From NCBI GenBank assembly GCA_029204045.2, contig CM055074.1, positions 16,171,164-16,235,163 on the forward strand: DNA of 64,000 bases, written 5' to 3'. The DNA is from Tillandsia leiboldiana. Lineage: Eukaryota > Streptophyta > Magnoliopsida > Poales > Bromeliaceae. The notes beneath the pieces were generated by a model. It searched no databases. It had not been told where the DNA came from and saw only the letters and a program-made list of their open reading frames with translations. Shown here one piece after another: positions 45,783-56,547 of the stretch; positions within the stretch are counted from its first letter, which is position 1, and each line of letters opens with the position of its first letter. Made by a program: the position numbers and the translations under genes.

Positions 45783-47179
45783 TGTTACGGCAATTTGGTC
45801 TTGGCATATTTCGTGAGTCATGTCAGTGAGTTGAGTCGGAGTCTTAAAGGGATCAAATTGTCCATCGGCAATCAAAGACTTAGAGAAGATTCAACAAGAG
45901 CTCAAGTTGACACTCAATGTCTTGAGTCTTGAAGATTGAAGATGAAGAATTGTGGATCAGTTACATCAATCTCAAGAAGAAAGTATTCAAAAGGATCAGG
46001 TATGTTTAACTAAATAATTTTGGTGATCCGAATACTTTCTTATAGTGTAGAAACACTTGGATGAACTTTTATTGTCATAATAATCAAAAACTGGTGTTCG
46101 GACATGTTCAGGATCCGGATCAGAGCCAACGATCCGGATCCCGAAGGTTGTTGCTTCATACAAGACTTCGATCCGGATCCTTGCAATTTCCGATCCGGAT
46201 CCCGAATGTTAAGTTTTCTGATTTGTATGAACGATCCGGATCGGGCCTTGCAATCCGGATCCCGAACCATGGTATTTCTGGAATCGTCAATCTCGTTACG
46301 ACGATCCGGATCGCAGTAAATCCGATCCGGATCGCCGTCCTGAAAATTTCCAGATAAGGTATGTTTTTGATTCTTATCTCTTTCCAAAGGTTTCTAAACT
46401 ATAAATAGACATTTAGGGTTTCTCAAAAACGGGGGAGCTACGGCCGATCAATTTCGAAAAACACTTGAGAGCAACCCTAGAGGCTAGGTTTTTATCGATC
46501 TTCTTTATAGCCTCTTTTAGGTCAATTCGATGGTTCTTTCAAGAACATATCTTTTGTCGAATTGATCTAATCTTTGCTTAGAGATTTCTTCTATGGTTCC
46601 TCAATGAGAATCTAAGCAAAGGATCACCATCGAAGTCAATATTCTTATCGACTGAGTTTGCGTCGTGGATTCGACGTGGCATCGTGGATTCGGTGTGCTA
46701 AAGGCGTTTCGTGGATTCGAAACGTGTGCTCATGGATTCGAGTGGCGTTCGTGGATTCGAACGTGTGCAGTGGACGTGCAAAATCGGTGGAGCGCGAGGT
46801 CCAAGAAATTGAAGGAGGGGTTAAATCCGTGGAGACGGTAATCACCTTGTTATTCTTCTTTTCTTAGGGATTGTTATTGCGTGGATATCCAACCGGTCAG
46901 CGCAAGGTCCGAAGAAGCTGAAGGAGGGGTTTGAGTCCGTGGAGTCGGTAATCACCTTGTTATTCTTCTATTCTTAGTGGATTGTTATTGCGTGTTGGTC
47001 CCGTGGTTTTTCTCCTGGATTGGAGTTTCCACGTAAATCTTGGTGTGCTGATTTTATTTTCCGCATTGGTTTTTATTTTGCACTGAGATTGAGTTTTTAA
47101 GTATTACACCTATTCACCCCCCCTCTCGTTGTTTGATAGTACCTATTTAGATCCTTGTGGATCCTATAAAAAACTTACA
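45783..47179 (+). repeat. 5' LTR of F2
   Basis: TGTTACGGCAAT to AACTTACA. TATA box CTATAAATAG near 46396-46407; GTGGATTCGA repeats at about 46664-46762 (five copies, one more than F1); C-rich U5 motif at about 47106-47126. Confidence 0.92.
46112..46333 (+). promoter_or_regulatory. GATCCGGATC array in 5' LTR of F2
   Basis: Eight sites at the same positions as in F1; seven are exact and one is AATCCGGATC. The array in the 3' LTR is at 51152-51373 with the same variant site. Confidence 0.8.
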
Positions 47180-47196
47180 AGTGGTATCAGAGCGGG
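47180..47196 (+). other. Primer-binding site of F2
   Basis: AGTGGTATCAGAGCGGG follows the LTR; initiator Met-tRNA type. Confidence 0.9.
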
Positions 47197-47216
47197 TTTT
47201 AGGTTTATCTATCATG

Positions 47217-49175
47217 ATGGGTGAAAGTGGTAATATTTATAGACCTCCTCTTTTTGATGGGACCAATTATGCTTATTGGAAAGTGCGGATGAGAGCTTTT
47301 CTCATCGCAATTGATGAGCGGGTATGGCAAACCGTGGAACACGGTTGGGTGCATCCTGTTGAGGAAGTAGGAAATTCTACTACCCCAAAACCTCGCTCTA
47401 GATGGTCCAAAGAGGAATTTGAAAGATCTTCTTACAATGGGAAAGGTATGAACGCTTTATTTAATTCTCTTTCCTCGACTGAGTTCACAAGAATTTCCGC
47501 GTGTGAAACCGCGAAGGAAATTTGGGATATTCTCAAAATTACACATGAGGGTACTAATCTTGTAAAAATTCAAAAGCTCCAGATGCTTACAAGTCAATTT
47601 GACTCTATTCATATGGAAGAGCATGAATTGTTTACAGATTATTACACTAGACTTCAAGATGTAATAAATACATGTGCTAATTTAGGAGAAAAGATCCCGG
47701 TGTCGAAAATTGTAAGAAAGATACTTCGGACTCTTCCGGAACGGTTTAGGGCAAAGGTTACCGCCATTGAAACCGTTAGTCATCCGGATGAGATGAGTGT
47801 AGAGGAATTAGTAGGTGCTTTGCAAACTTATGAAATGACTTTTCCTACTAATCAAGTTTCTTCAAAGTCTTCTTCTAAGCTTACAGGTATTGCATTCAAA
47901 TCCACAAAGGAAGAAGATAGCGAATCAAGTTCCGACGATGAAATCTCTTTTGCCGATTTTGAAGAACAATTGGCACGGATCACAAAGAAATTTCGTCGGA
48001 AATTTTGGAAGAATCGAACCGATGGATCTTCATCCACGAAACCTTCTAAAGGATCATTGGGTTCTAAATCCTCTAACCTCAAAAGCTTTGCAAAACCTTC
48101 TAAAGAAAAAGAAAAAGATGATTTCGAAGGGGAAATCCAATGCTATCGATGCAAAGGCTACGGCCATTTTTCAACGGATTGTCCTTCTCCGAAATCATAT
48201 AAAAAGAAGGCTTTGCAAGCGAAAACTTGGGACGATTCTACTTCTAATGAATCGACCTCAAGTAAAGAGGAAAAAATCGTTGCTTCTCATGCCTCTCATT
48301 TTCCCTCTTCTAATAATTGTTTATCATCATTAGTCACTGACTCTACTCCTTTGATTTTGTATGAAACATCAACAACCGGCGGAGAGTCATCAAGTGAGGG
48401 GGAGTCGGACGAGGAAGAACTCGTTGAGGCATATCAACAACTTCTTGCGGAATCTAAGAAGATGGCCAAACATATCAAGAAGTTGAGGAAGCAACGACTT
48501 GAGAATCAAGACGAGAATCATGCTTTAAAGATCAAACTTCATGATCTCGAGGAGGAACGAGAGCTTTTATTGAATAATAATAAAATCCTCCAAGAAAAGA
48601 TAAATCAATCGGAAACGGTCGTTAATTCCCATATTAACAAGATTGATTTTCTTGAAAAGCAGTTTGAGGAAATTCATGTCACCAACCAAGCATTGACCAA
48701 GCAAGTTCATCAACTTAAATCCGACATACAAAGGATTTCAACCGGTTCCAAGAAACTTGAATGTATGTCCGGATTAGGTCAAACAAGCAAGGTTGATTTG
48801 GGATTTAAAAAGAACCAAACTGTGAAGGCTTCAAGTTCCACAACTAAATTGAAAGGAAGAACTTGTCACCTATGTGGACTTGAAGGACATTTGGTGAAGG
48901 ATTGCCCGAAAAAGAGAAAGAAGAATTCTTCGGCAACTTCATCTACGGAGCGAACTCAACGGAATCAAAAGACACATCAAGTCAAAGGAGTTCACTCAAC
49001 CCACCAAAGGTTCGAGCCACAACATCAATCATACAAGTGGATCATTGCGAGGCAAAGACCTAAGGTGGACCAACAGTCAAAGCGGACAACCCCCGGCCAC
49101 AACGAATCAAGACAACCCAAAATCCAGCGATTTTGGATTCGGAAAGGTGATATCTTTCCTTGTCTTAAGTTCTAA
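47217..49175 (+). CDS. Gag protein of F2 (intact)
   Basis: 652 codons from ATG 47217 (MGESGNIYRPPLFDG), the start that aligns with A, D and F1; an ATG one codon earlier is not conserved. The N-terminal third is a UBN2-type copia Gag domain (YAYWKVRMRAFL; ETAKEIWDIL; RKILRTLPERFRAKV). A Ser-rich stretch follows, then a CCHC knuckle (CYRCKGYGHFSTDC), an acidic stretch, a coiled coil of about 100 residues (VEAYQQLLAESKKMAKHI to LKSDIQRIS), a second knuckle (CHLCGLEGHLVKDC) and a basic tail ending PCLKF. Element A continues from this point into protease, so here the stop has replaced the junction with pol. Expected to form the particle and bind element RNA; pol must come from elsewhere. Confidence 0.93.
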   Translation: MGESGNIYRPPLFDGTNYAYWKVRMRAFLIAIDERVWQTVEHGWVHPVEEVGNSTTPKPRSRWSKEEFERSSYNGKGMNALFNSLSSTEFTRISACETAKEIWDILKITHEGTNLVKIQKLQMLTSQFDSIHMEEHELFTDYYTRLQDVINTCANLGEKIPVSKIVRKILRTLPERFRAKVTAIETVSHPDEMSVEELVGALQTYEMTFPTNQVSSKSSSKLTGIAFKSTKEEDSESSSDDEISFADFEEQLARITKKFRRKFWKNRTDGSSSTKPSKGSLGSKSSNLKSFAKPSKEKEKDDFEGEIQCYRCKGYGHFSTDCPSPKSYKKKALQAKTWDDSTSNESTSSKEEKIVASHASHFPSSNNCLSSLVTDSTPLILYETSTTGGESSSEGESDEEELVEAYQQLLAESKKMAKHIKKLRKQRLENQDENHALKIKLHDLEEERELLLNNNKILQEKINQSETVVNSHINKIDFLEKQFEEIHVTNQALTKQVHQLKSDIQRISTGSKKLECMSGLGQTSKVDLGFKKNQTVKASSSTTKLKGRTCHLCGLEGHLVKDCPKKRKKNSSATSSTERTQRNQKTHQVKGVHSTHQRFEPQHQSYKWIIARQRPKVDQQSKRTTPGHNESRQPKIQRFWIRKGDIFPCLKF

Positions 49176-50810
49176 ATAGCTTATGACTGTTTGTAATGCT
49201 TTGATTGGTTTTCCCTTCATATCTTTCTTAATCTTTGCATTACATGTTTTTCAATGCTCTTCGTTTTTATACTTTATTTTTGAACAAAAGGGTTTTTACT
49301 GAACAAGTGCATTGAATAAAAAGGGCTTCACTTTTATTCACTCCAAATTAATTTTATTTGGAGTATCAACTTTACTCCTTAATCATAATCTTGAAGATAC
49401 TTCATTATAGGAGTTTTTGATATTATAAGCATCAAATTTTAGAAATCATGTGTGATCTTTAGATGCTTAATCTATCTCGGTTGTGTGAATTCATTGTGAT
49501 AAACGTGAGACAACCGATAGACTAAAATTTGGGATATAATTCTTTCACGTAAGAGATTGCATTCTTACAAGGGTATTGAAATAATTTGCAAAAGATGTGG
49601 AAAGAGTTACATCCGAAAGGAGTGTGAAAACTACCACCACATGTTGGAAAGAGCTGCCACCCCGGTCGTCCGGTTTGTGTGTGAAGCTACCACATGTTAT
49701 GGATGCTTGATAGTATTTTATGAGAAAATCTTTAGTTGAAGCAGTTGGAGATTTATATGCAAAACTCTTATATTCTGAACAATCTCCTGGTTGGTATAAG
49801 GTGGGATAGTTGAAAGATGCTCAAAGAGCCACCCTTAGGTATTTTAGTGCTTATCTCAAATTTGAAAGGGTAAGAAATCAAATTGATGTCATTTGGAAAT
49901 CTCTGTAAGTCATCTTTGTACATCCGTTACATCTTGATAGACTTTGGATCTCAAGATTATTTTTGATGACTTGTGTTTGATGAATATAACATGAAAAACG
50001 GTTTATAATGTTTTACCTTTATTTTTCATGATTTTGGAGTAAATCTTTTTAATTTTGTGAAATTAATTGGATTGAATGACATCTGTGTGAATTCCCTGTT
50101 TAAAGCACTTAAATTGATTTCTTGATGGAATACAAATCGGTATTTGAAAAGATTCTAAAATCTGGATTTGTTTCAAGAAATTAATTGATTTTTGCTTTCT
50201 GGTACAGGTACGCAATCTGCATTTTTGTTATATACCAGAACTGAGCTTTTATCTCTTTCTCTATGAACTAATGTTGTTAGTGATTTCCTTTTGTCTAGTA
50301 TGTTCACTGTTTGACAATTTGTGACAAAAAGGGGGAGAAGAGAAATGACGGAGATGAGATCATCAAGAGAAACGAAACGAAAATGGAAAAATGGGGGAGA
50401 ACGGAAAATGATGATCGTACCACAAAGGGGGAGAACATAGATGCTCAAGAACATGGAGAACATGTTAGAGATGCTCAAGATAGGGGGAGACAAAGAAAAA
50501 ATTGAAAGAGCCGAAAAACAAAAGAACCAAAAGGAAGACGGATCAAATGTAGGATTCTAATTTCTAACGACTAACGTTTGATTTTGTTTTGGAGTTTTGT
50601 TTTGCAGGAATTACATCACTTTAAGACTCCAAGTCCTAAGTCATAGAGTATGTTCTAGGACTGTTTGGTTCAAATGTAATTTTGTATTTATTGGATCTTT
50701 CACGCAAAGAAAATCAATGTTTTGGTGATGACATTGAGTTTCGATTTTTTGGTTTAAGATGAGTGACTTGAGCGCTTTTATGTATTTTTGGGTTTTGTCA
50801 CGAAATTGCC
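49176..50810 (+). other. Noncoding 3' internal region of F2
   Basis: About 1.6 kb with no supported gene; a 60-codon frame at 49557-49739 is open only here. Conserved features are the block at 49591-49696 and hairpin GCTCAAAGAGC at 49819-49829 (both also in element C), and a splice-acceptor-like TTTTGTTTTGCAG near 50594-50608. Confidence 0.6.
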
Positions 50811-50822
50811 AAAGGGGGAGAT
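50811..50822 (+). other. Purine tract of F2
   Basis: AAAGGGGGAGAT abutting the 3' LTR. Confidence 0.88.
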
Positions 50823-52219
50823 TGTTACGGCATTTTGGTTTTGGCATATTTCGTGAGTCATGTCAGTGAGTTGAGTCGGAGTCTTAAAGGGATCAAATTG
50901 TCAATCGGCAATCAAAGACTTAGAGAAGATTCAACAAGAGCTCAAGTTGACACTCAATGTCTTGAGTCTTGAAGATTGAAGATGAAGAATTGTGGATCAG
51001 TTACATCAATCTCAAGAAGAAAGTATTCAAAAGGATCAGGTATGTTTAACTAAATAATTTTGGTGATCCAAATACTTTCTTATAGTGTAGAAACACTTGG
51101 ATGAACTTTTATTGTCATAATAATCAAAAACTGGTGTTCGGACATGTTCAGGATCCGGATCAGAGCCAACGATCCGGATCCCGAAGGTTGTTGCTTCATA
51201 CAAGACTTCGATCCGGATCCTTGCAATTTCCGATCCGGATCCCGAATGTTAAGTTTTCTGATTTGTATGAACGATCCGGATCGGGCCTTGCAATCCGGAT
51301 CCCGAACCATGGTATTTCTGGAATCGTCAATCTCGTTACGACGATCCGGATCGCAGTAAATCCGATCCGGATCGCCGTCCTGAAAATTTCCACATAAGGT
51401 ATGTTTTTGATTCTTATCTCTTTCCAAAGGTTTCTAAACTATAAATAGACATTTAGGGTTTCTCAAAAACGAGGGAGCTACGGCCGATCAATTTTGAAAA
51501 ACACTTGAGAGCAACCCTAGAGGCTAGGTTTTTATCGATCTTCTTTATAGCCTCTTTTAGGTCAATTCGATGGTTCTTTCAAGAACATATCTTTTGTCGA
51601 ATTGATCTAATCTTTGCTTAGAGATTTCTTCTACGGTTCCTCAATGAGAATCTAAGCAAAGGATCACCATCGAAGTCAATATTCTTATCGACTGAGTTTG
51701 CGTCGTGGATTCGACGTGGCATCGTGGATTCGGTGTGCTAAAGGCGTTTCGTGGATTCGAAACGTGTGCTCGTGGATTCGAGTGGCGTTCGTGGATTCGA
51801 ACGTGTGCAGTGGACGTGCAAAATCGGTGGAGCGCGAGGTCCAAGAAATTGAAGGAGGGGTTAAATCCGTGGAGACGGTAATCACCTTGTTATTCTTCTT
51901 TTCTTAGGGATTGTTATTGCGTGGATATCCAACCGGTCAGCGCAAGGTCCGAAGAAGCTGAAGGAGGGGTTTGAGTCCGTGGAGTCGGTAATCACCTTGT
52001 TATTCTTCTATTCTTAGTGGATTGTTATTGCGTGTTGGTCCCGTGGTTTTTCTCCTGGATTGGAGTTTCCACATAAATCTTGGTGTGCTGATTTTATTTT
52101 CCGCATTGGTTTTTATTTTGCACTGAGATTGAGTTTTTAAGTATTACACCTATTCACCCCCCCTCTAGTTGTTTGATAGTACCTATTTAGATCCTTGTGG
52201 ATCCTATAAAAAACTTACA
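50823..52219 (+). repeat. 3' LTR of F2
   Basis: 1397 bp, TGTTACGGCATT to AACTTACA; array at 51152-51373; TATA box near 51436-51447. Followed by AGATT and the resumed gypsy LTR. Confidence 0.92.
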
Positions 52220-54040
52220 AGATTGAGGCGATTCAAGAGTCGATTTTGGGCTACTTTTCGCGAGGAACGCAACCGTAATTTTTCTGAGATTTTAGGAGCT
52301 CGGGACAGAGGTGAAATTCTTCGTTTTGCGTGCTGATTATAAAAACAGCAAATCTGTTTTGAGACTTGTAGTTTTTACACCGTATACACTTATGTGATGT
52401 TGTAGGATACTGTTTCAGCTGACGGTGTGCATAGAGGACAGCGGGTATTTTCTTGGGTATTGGGCACGCTTTTCTAGGTGGGTGGTTGTTGCTTACCTCA
52501 TTACTGACTATCTCACTAGGAGTATTAGAGATTCCCGACTTTAAACAGATAATCGGTACTTGTACTCATGAAATGCATAAGTAAACCCCACAAATAATAT
52601 GACAGCTCATTTATGGTAAACTGGGACACTGTTGTTGGACATATGCTGTAAACTATCATCGCATGCTAAAGTATTATCATAAAATCATCTTTTCTAAATA
52701 AATATTTAAATACTTTCCTTCTGTTTCTAAATGCGAACCTTTGCATGCTTGTTTGGACATCTAGATAGGCTACTATTTATTGCTACACTATCTTTGGGAC
52801 TTGACTTAGGAGAAACCATGTTTCACTATTCTCCTTCGTATTCGGATATATGTTGCTCGGTTTGAGCAGGGTTTGGGATAGTGTGGTTAAGGCTGGAGTC
52901 TGGGACAGGTTTGACTCGATAATATATTGTGGGGCATGGTAGTAACCGCGGACTTGAGGCGGTTAGCCAGCTGTTGATTACTCTATCAGATCTTGGGCTT
53001 ATCGGGTGTTGCGGCAGCCGCGGACATTAGGCGGCAGACCGGGTGTTCACTTATGCATCAGATCGGGTTTCAGATTTTCCTAGTGGATGGTGTTTCCCAC
53101 TTGATTACTATTGCATCTGATTGGGGATCAGGGTTACTTTAGTGGACGGATATTTCCCACTTTGATCATAGTCATGATCCAGTCCTGCTATTGTGAGATA
53201 TTGGTTACAGAGATGCTTGATACAGAGATACTTGATACAGGGATACTGTACATACTTTACTCGTGTGGGTCGCTCCCCTCGAGTGCCACTCCGGAGTAGG
53301 CTTTACACCGTGCCGAGCGCCGGGCACCTTGATGAGTTGCGATTGGTGACAGAGCAGGCAGTGCCAGTACTTCCTGGCCCTTTGATTGGGTTTCTTTGGG
53401 CAGTTAGATTTACAGTTGCATGCATATACCGTAACCTTTGGCACAGCATCTAGAGGCATAGTAGTGGTAGTTTCTCTTTTTCCAGCAGTCTTTATTGCAT
53501 ACCACTGTTCCTTCCTTTTTGCCTCTTATAGTCCTAGTGGGTGTGTCAGCATTTGAGGTTTTACCCACTAGGGGAGGCTACTGGTTTATCTAGTAGTTCT
53601 CACCCCTATTGTTGTTTTCTGTCTTCTTCCCTTTGTTTTACAGAGTCATCTGCGCGAGCTGCTGGGCCATCAGCGGCTGATCGAGGTAAGAGGATTGCGG
53701 ACTAGCTAGATCATCTACCCCGACTGTGAGAGTAGCTGGACTTTTATTGCACCCCTTTTGTATCTCAGATTACAGTAGTTTACTTTTGGGACTGGTTTAG
53801 CCAGCTGTTTGTATTTTGGTTAGTGAGCTGGGAGTTTATTGTACTTTATTTCAGCTTGTATCTTATTTCCATTCTGAGATTACTTATAGTTCTTTTAGTT
53901 CAGCTCTGTTTATGCTATTCTATTGTATATCTTATATCTGAGCAGGTTACCAGCGCTTCGTGTACATGGAAAATTCTGTGTGCACGGCGGATCTGTTGGC
54001 GAGCCCGGGTTCTGGTTTACACCCGGGGCGTGACATCAAG

Positions 54041-54547
54041 AATTGAAACATACAAAACCAAGTACAGAGATAGAGTTTATCTGATCATCATGACATTTGA
54101 GAATTCAGATATGTAAGAGAATCATAGTCAAAAACAAACATATCTTCTATGCATTCAAAAATCAAATGTCACAAAGTGTTAGTCCAACATCAACTTGTTA
54201 GTCATATTACATGCCCAAATAGTTAGTCGAATAGTTAGTAGGAACATGCAACAAATCACAAGATAAAAAACCAAAGTTGAAGTTGAAGTGATACTTACCT
54301 TGATGTTCACACATTCACACAGTTTTCACATCATCATTGTTCAAGTTCTCTCTAAACTCTCTCCCCCTTTTTGTCACAAACTAAGCCAAAATTATAAAAA
54401 TTTAAGGAGAGTTAAAAATTTCGAAAATGTAAGGAAATGTAAGAACTAGAACTAAGAGTAAGTCCTAAAAACTGAACTAAAATCTAAGAAGGTAAAAGCC
54501 TGCACAAAAAGATTAAGATCTGAACACAACAAAAGTTTGAGGACAAC
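54041..54547 (-). other. Noncoding internal DNA of element C, 3' of accessory ORF
   Basis: AT-rich, no gene. On the minus strand a strong splice donor AAG followed by GTAAGTATC is at about 54292-54302. The matching acceptor candidate is in the C segment left of the gypsy (about 17034), so the gypsy would sit inside this putative intron. Element D has the same donor twice (about 58578-58588 and 58610-58620). Confidence 0.45.
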
Positions 54548-55300
54548 TCAATCATCTGAGTCAGAGTCTTCAGAGCTCGTGCAGCCTAGTTTCTTCAAGA
54601 TTCCATTAAGCATTTCCGACATCGTAGAACATTCTTGTTTCATCTCATGTATGTCCTTGGACATTTTTCTGAGTGCAAGAGCCAGTTTATCTCGGTCTTG
54701 ATTGATGGAAGACTCTAAGTTTGCCTTTTGGTCGACTCTTCTGGAATTTGAAGAACGTTGTGTGACAATTGACGGAGCAGTCTGTCCTTCATTCCGAGGA
54801 GATCTTCTTGGCAAAGAGTGTGAATTGTCATGAGGTTCATTGCTTGGCACATTCTTTTTCCTTGTGGAAGACTTTGTCAGCTTCTTGCTCTTTAGGTAAA
54901 CCTTATTTTCTTCATCAATACCTTGTTGTACTTCATCAAGAAATGTGTCCCAATCGTCTTCAGACTCAGTTTCAGTTTGAGGAGTATCCTTTGTTTTTGC
55001 TTGACCTGTTTCATTTATTTCAATACCCCGAGCTCGTCCAAGTCGTCGAGCAAGTCTTTTTCTTTTTGTCTTCCCAGAAGTTTCTTCCATGGGAGCTTTG
55101 CCCTTTTCAGCAGTAGTAGGAGGAGCCTTTGACGTTTCCGCAGGCGCCTTTCCCTTTGAAGCAGTGGGAACAGTTGTTGCTTCAACTTGAAGCTCATCCC
55201 AATCAATTGATTCCGTTTCTGACTCCGTGTCGGAATCATTCTGAGCTCTCTTCGTTCTCTTAGCCTTCTTAGGCTTGGCAGTATCCTTGACATGAACCAT
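54548..55300 (-). CDS. Accessory (env-position) protein of element C
   Basis: 250 codons, ATG at 55300 (MVHVKDTAKPKKAKR), TGA-side end at 54548. The N-terminal part is Lys/Arg- and Ser/Glu-rich with a strongly basic stretch (KTKRKRLARRLGRARG) about residue 78. An acidic middle follows (SEDDWDTFLDEVQQG), then a heptad-like coiled coil near the C-terminus (LRKMSKDIHEMKQECSTM) ending ILKKLGCTSSEDSDSDD. The coiled coil and LGC end match the accessory ORFs of B and D; the LITR...HGVDIS-type segment of B is not evident. No signal peptide or membrane segment. Composition suits a nucleic-acid-binding dimer. Upstream DNA has an array of GATCCGGATC, a TATA-like site and a predicted leader intron. Function unknown. 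Confidence 0.6.
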   Translation of the reverse strand: MVHVKDTAKPKKAKRTKRAQNDSDTESETESIDWDELQVEATTVPTASKGKAPAETSKAPPTTAEKGKAPMEETSGKTKRKRLARRLGRARGIEINETGQAKTKDTPQTETESEDDWDTFLDEVQQGIDEENKVYLKSKKLTKSSTRKKNVPSNEPHDNSHSLPRRSPRNEGQTAPSIVTQRSSNSRRVDQKANLESSINQDRDKLALALRKMSKDIHEMKQECSTMSEMLNGILKKLGCTSSEDSDSDD

Positions 55301-55361
55301 GGCAGCAAGTAGGAAAATAATTCATGTGATCACCATTTTGATCGCTAGTGAAAAATGTATC

Positions 55362-55747
55362 CTGTGAAGACCAACTCAAGAACACATGAAAAAATTGTTA
55401 ATTTTCAAAAATTTGAAAAATTGTACCCAAACAATCATAATCATGTAGAGAGACTAAAAATCAAATTAGTTTTGCAAAAAGAATTTTAAAAATAGATCAA
55501 TTGCATGTTTTTCACAAAATTCCTATTATATGCCCTAAAACAGAATTTTCAGAAATCGAAACCCAAAAATTCGTTAATCGGGAGAATACCTAGCATATAA
55601 TCAACACTAATCTACCCAGAGTTCTTATTTCAAAAGAGATTTGACCAAAAAACCATTCACAAACGAAAAGGATAGAAAAATCTCATCACGTTTTGAAGAA
55701 AATAGAGAAAACCTGTGAAAAATGAGATTTTGATCAATAAAACTTAC
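55362..55747 (-). other. Predicted leader intron upstream of C accessory ORF
   Basis: Minus strand: donor CCAA then GTAAGTT at 55747 and acceptor TTGGTCTTCACAG ending at 55362, 386 bp, AT-rich as plant introns are, ending about 60 bp before the ORF ATG. Predicted from consensus only. Confidence 0.4.
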
Positions 55748-55861
55748 TTGGATTCGAAGAACTTGAGTTAGGAAAGCTCCAAGGTGCAAGAATTCTAGAG
55801 AGAGAAGCTCTAGAGACTTGGGAACAAAAGATTAAGGTAAAAGAAATCAAAACCTCTTGTT

Positions 55862-55973
55862 CTTATTAAAACCCTAGCCGTGATCCGGATCGGATCGATA
55901 TTTCGATCCGGATCGGCTAGCCGCAGGAAGAAGCCTGCGTTCGGGATCCGGATCACTTATCCCGATCCGGATC
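55862..55973 (-). promoter_or_regulatory. Internal GATCCGGATC array and TATA-like site before C accessory ORF
   Basis: Four exact GATCCGGATC decamers at 55882-55891, 55905-55914, 55945-55954 and 55964-55973, followed on the minus strand by CTAGGGTTTTAATAAG (TATA-like TTTAATAA, near 55862-55870) and a pyrimidine-rich leader. This is internal to element C, outside any LTR, and mirrors the array-TATA order of the LTR promoters. Inferred to be an internal promoter. Confidence 0.5.
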
Positions 55974-56309
55974 AGCTGCAACTTTTTCTTCAGAAAAATT
56001 TAGAAAAAAATCCATAAAATCCAGAAAAAGTATATAAGCATTTTAGCACATCAACTTTAAACAAAAATCATCGTTTCATGTCAAGAGAAATAAATTATGT
56101 TAAATCTATCAATAACATTCAAATAATGACATGACAATTTATAGAAATTAAAACCTTTAAAGTTGATCAAGTTCAAACACATCCATCATGATCTTATGAG
56201 TACGGCGTTTATCAAATCATTAAAATGGTAAAGAAAATGAATTACCAAGATCAATAGATGTTTGAAATCCCAAATAAATTATATAATGTATCTAGTCAAT
56301 CTGTTGAAG

Positions 56310-56547
56310 AGAGTGGCTCTTTGAGCATCTTTCATTAAAAAAAACCCACCACCAACCTTGAAATTTGACGGAGTCAAGTATTTCAATCATGCATTTTATT
56401 TAATCAAAAATTACAAAACCATGCTTGGTATACATGTGGTAGCTGCACACAGTACTCGGACGACCGAGGTGGTAGCTCTTTCCTCCATGTGGTGGTAGTT
56501 TTCACACTCCTCATTGGGATGTAACTCTTTCCACATCTTTTGAGCAT
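56310..56547 (-). other. Conserved noncoding block in element C
   Basis: Minus-strand sequence 56547-56433 matches the F1/F2 block (AAAGATGTGGAAAGAGTTAC start, CTACCACATG end) and 56326-56316 matches GCTCAAAGAGC, at a similar distance (about 230 bp). Small non-triplet indels between the copies argue against protein coding. The rest of 55974-56832 shows nothing recognisable. Confidence 0.6.

Larger units (their letters stand above)
45783..52219 (+). mobile_element. Element F2: gag-only copia retrotransposon, intact gag
   Basis: Complete 6437-bp element: LTRs 45783-47179 and 50823-52219 (1397 bp each), primer site, one uninterrupted gag frame, noncoding 3' region and purine tract. AGATT flanks it at 45778-45782 and 52220-52224. 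The LTRs differ by roughly a dozen substitutions by eye (under 1%), so the insertion is fairly young. No pol domain is present. It is a TR-GAG-type element and the best-preserved coding element in the window. Confidence 0.95.
35737..54035 (+). mobile_element. Element E: Ty3/gypsy chromovirus (Tekay/Del-like)
   Basis: Complete element, 18.3 kb including nested F2 and about 11.9 kb without it. LTRs 35737-39220 and 44354-54035 (interrupted), primer site, gag-pol and purine tract. The target duplication TCAAG is at 35732-35736 and 54036-54040. Long LTRs (over 3 kb), a single gag-pol frame and a chromodomain-like end to integrase fit the Tekay/Del chromovirus lineage. Three in-frame TAG codons make it defective as read. 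It inserted into the internal region of element C. Confidence 0.93.
44354..54035 (+). repeat. 3' LTR of gypsy E, interrupted by F2
   Basis: Segments 44354-45782 and 52225-54035; 3240 bp without F2 and one duplication. G-box tract 44679-45310, TATA box CTATAAATAG at 45354-45363. F2 inserted about 420 bp downstream of the TATA box. Apart from the missing 244-bp unit it differs from the 5' LTR by scattered substitutions. Confidence 0.9.

Noticed and set aside
49557..49739. Small Cys/His-rich ORF (60 codons) in the F2 3' region
   Set aside because: The equivalent DNA in F1 and C has stops and non-triplet indels; conservation is of the nucleotide block, not the frame.
54548..55300. True envelope glycoprotein in element C
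   Set aside because: No signal peptide, no transmembrane segment, highly charged; only the position resembles env.
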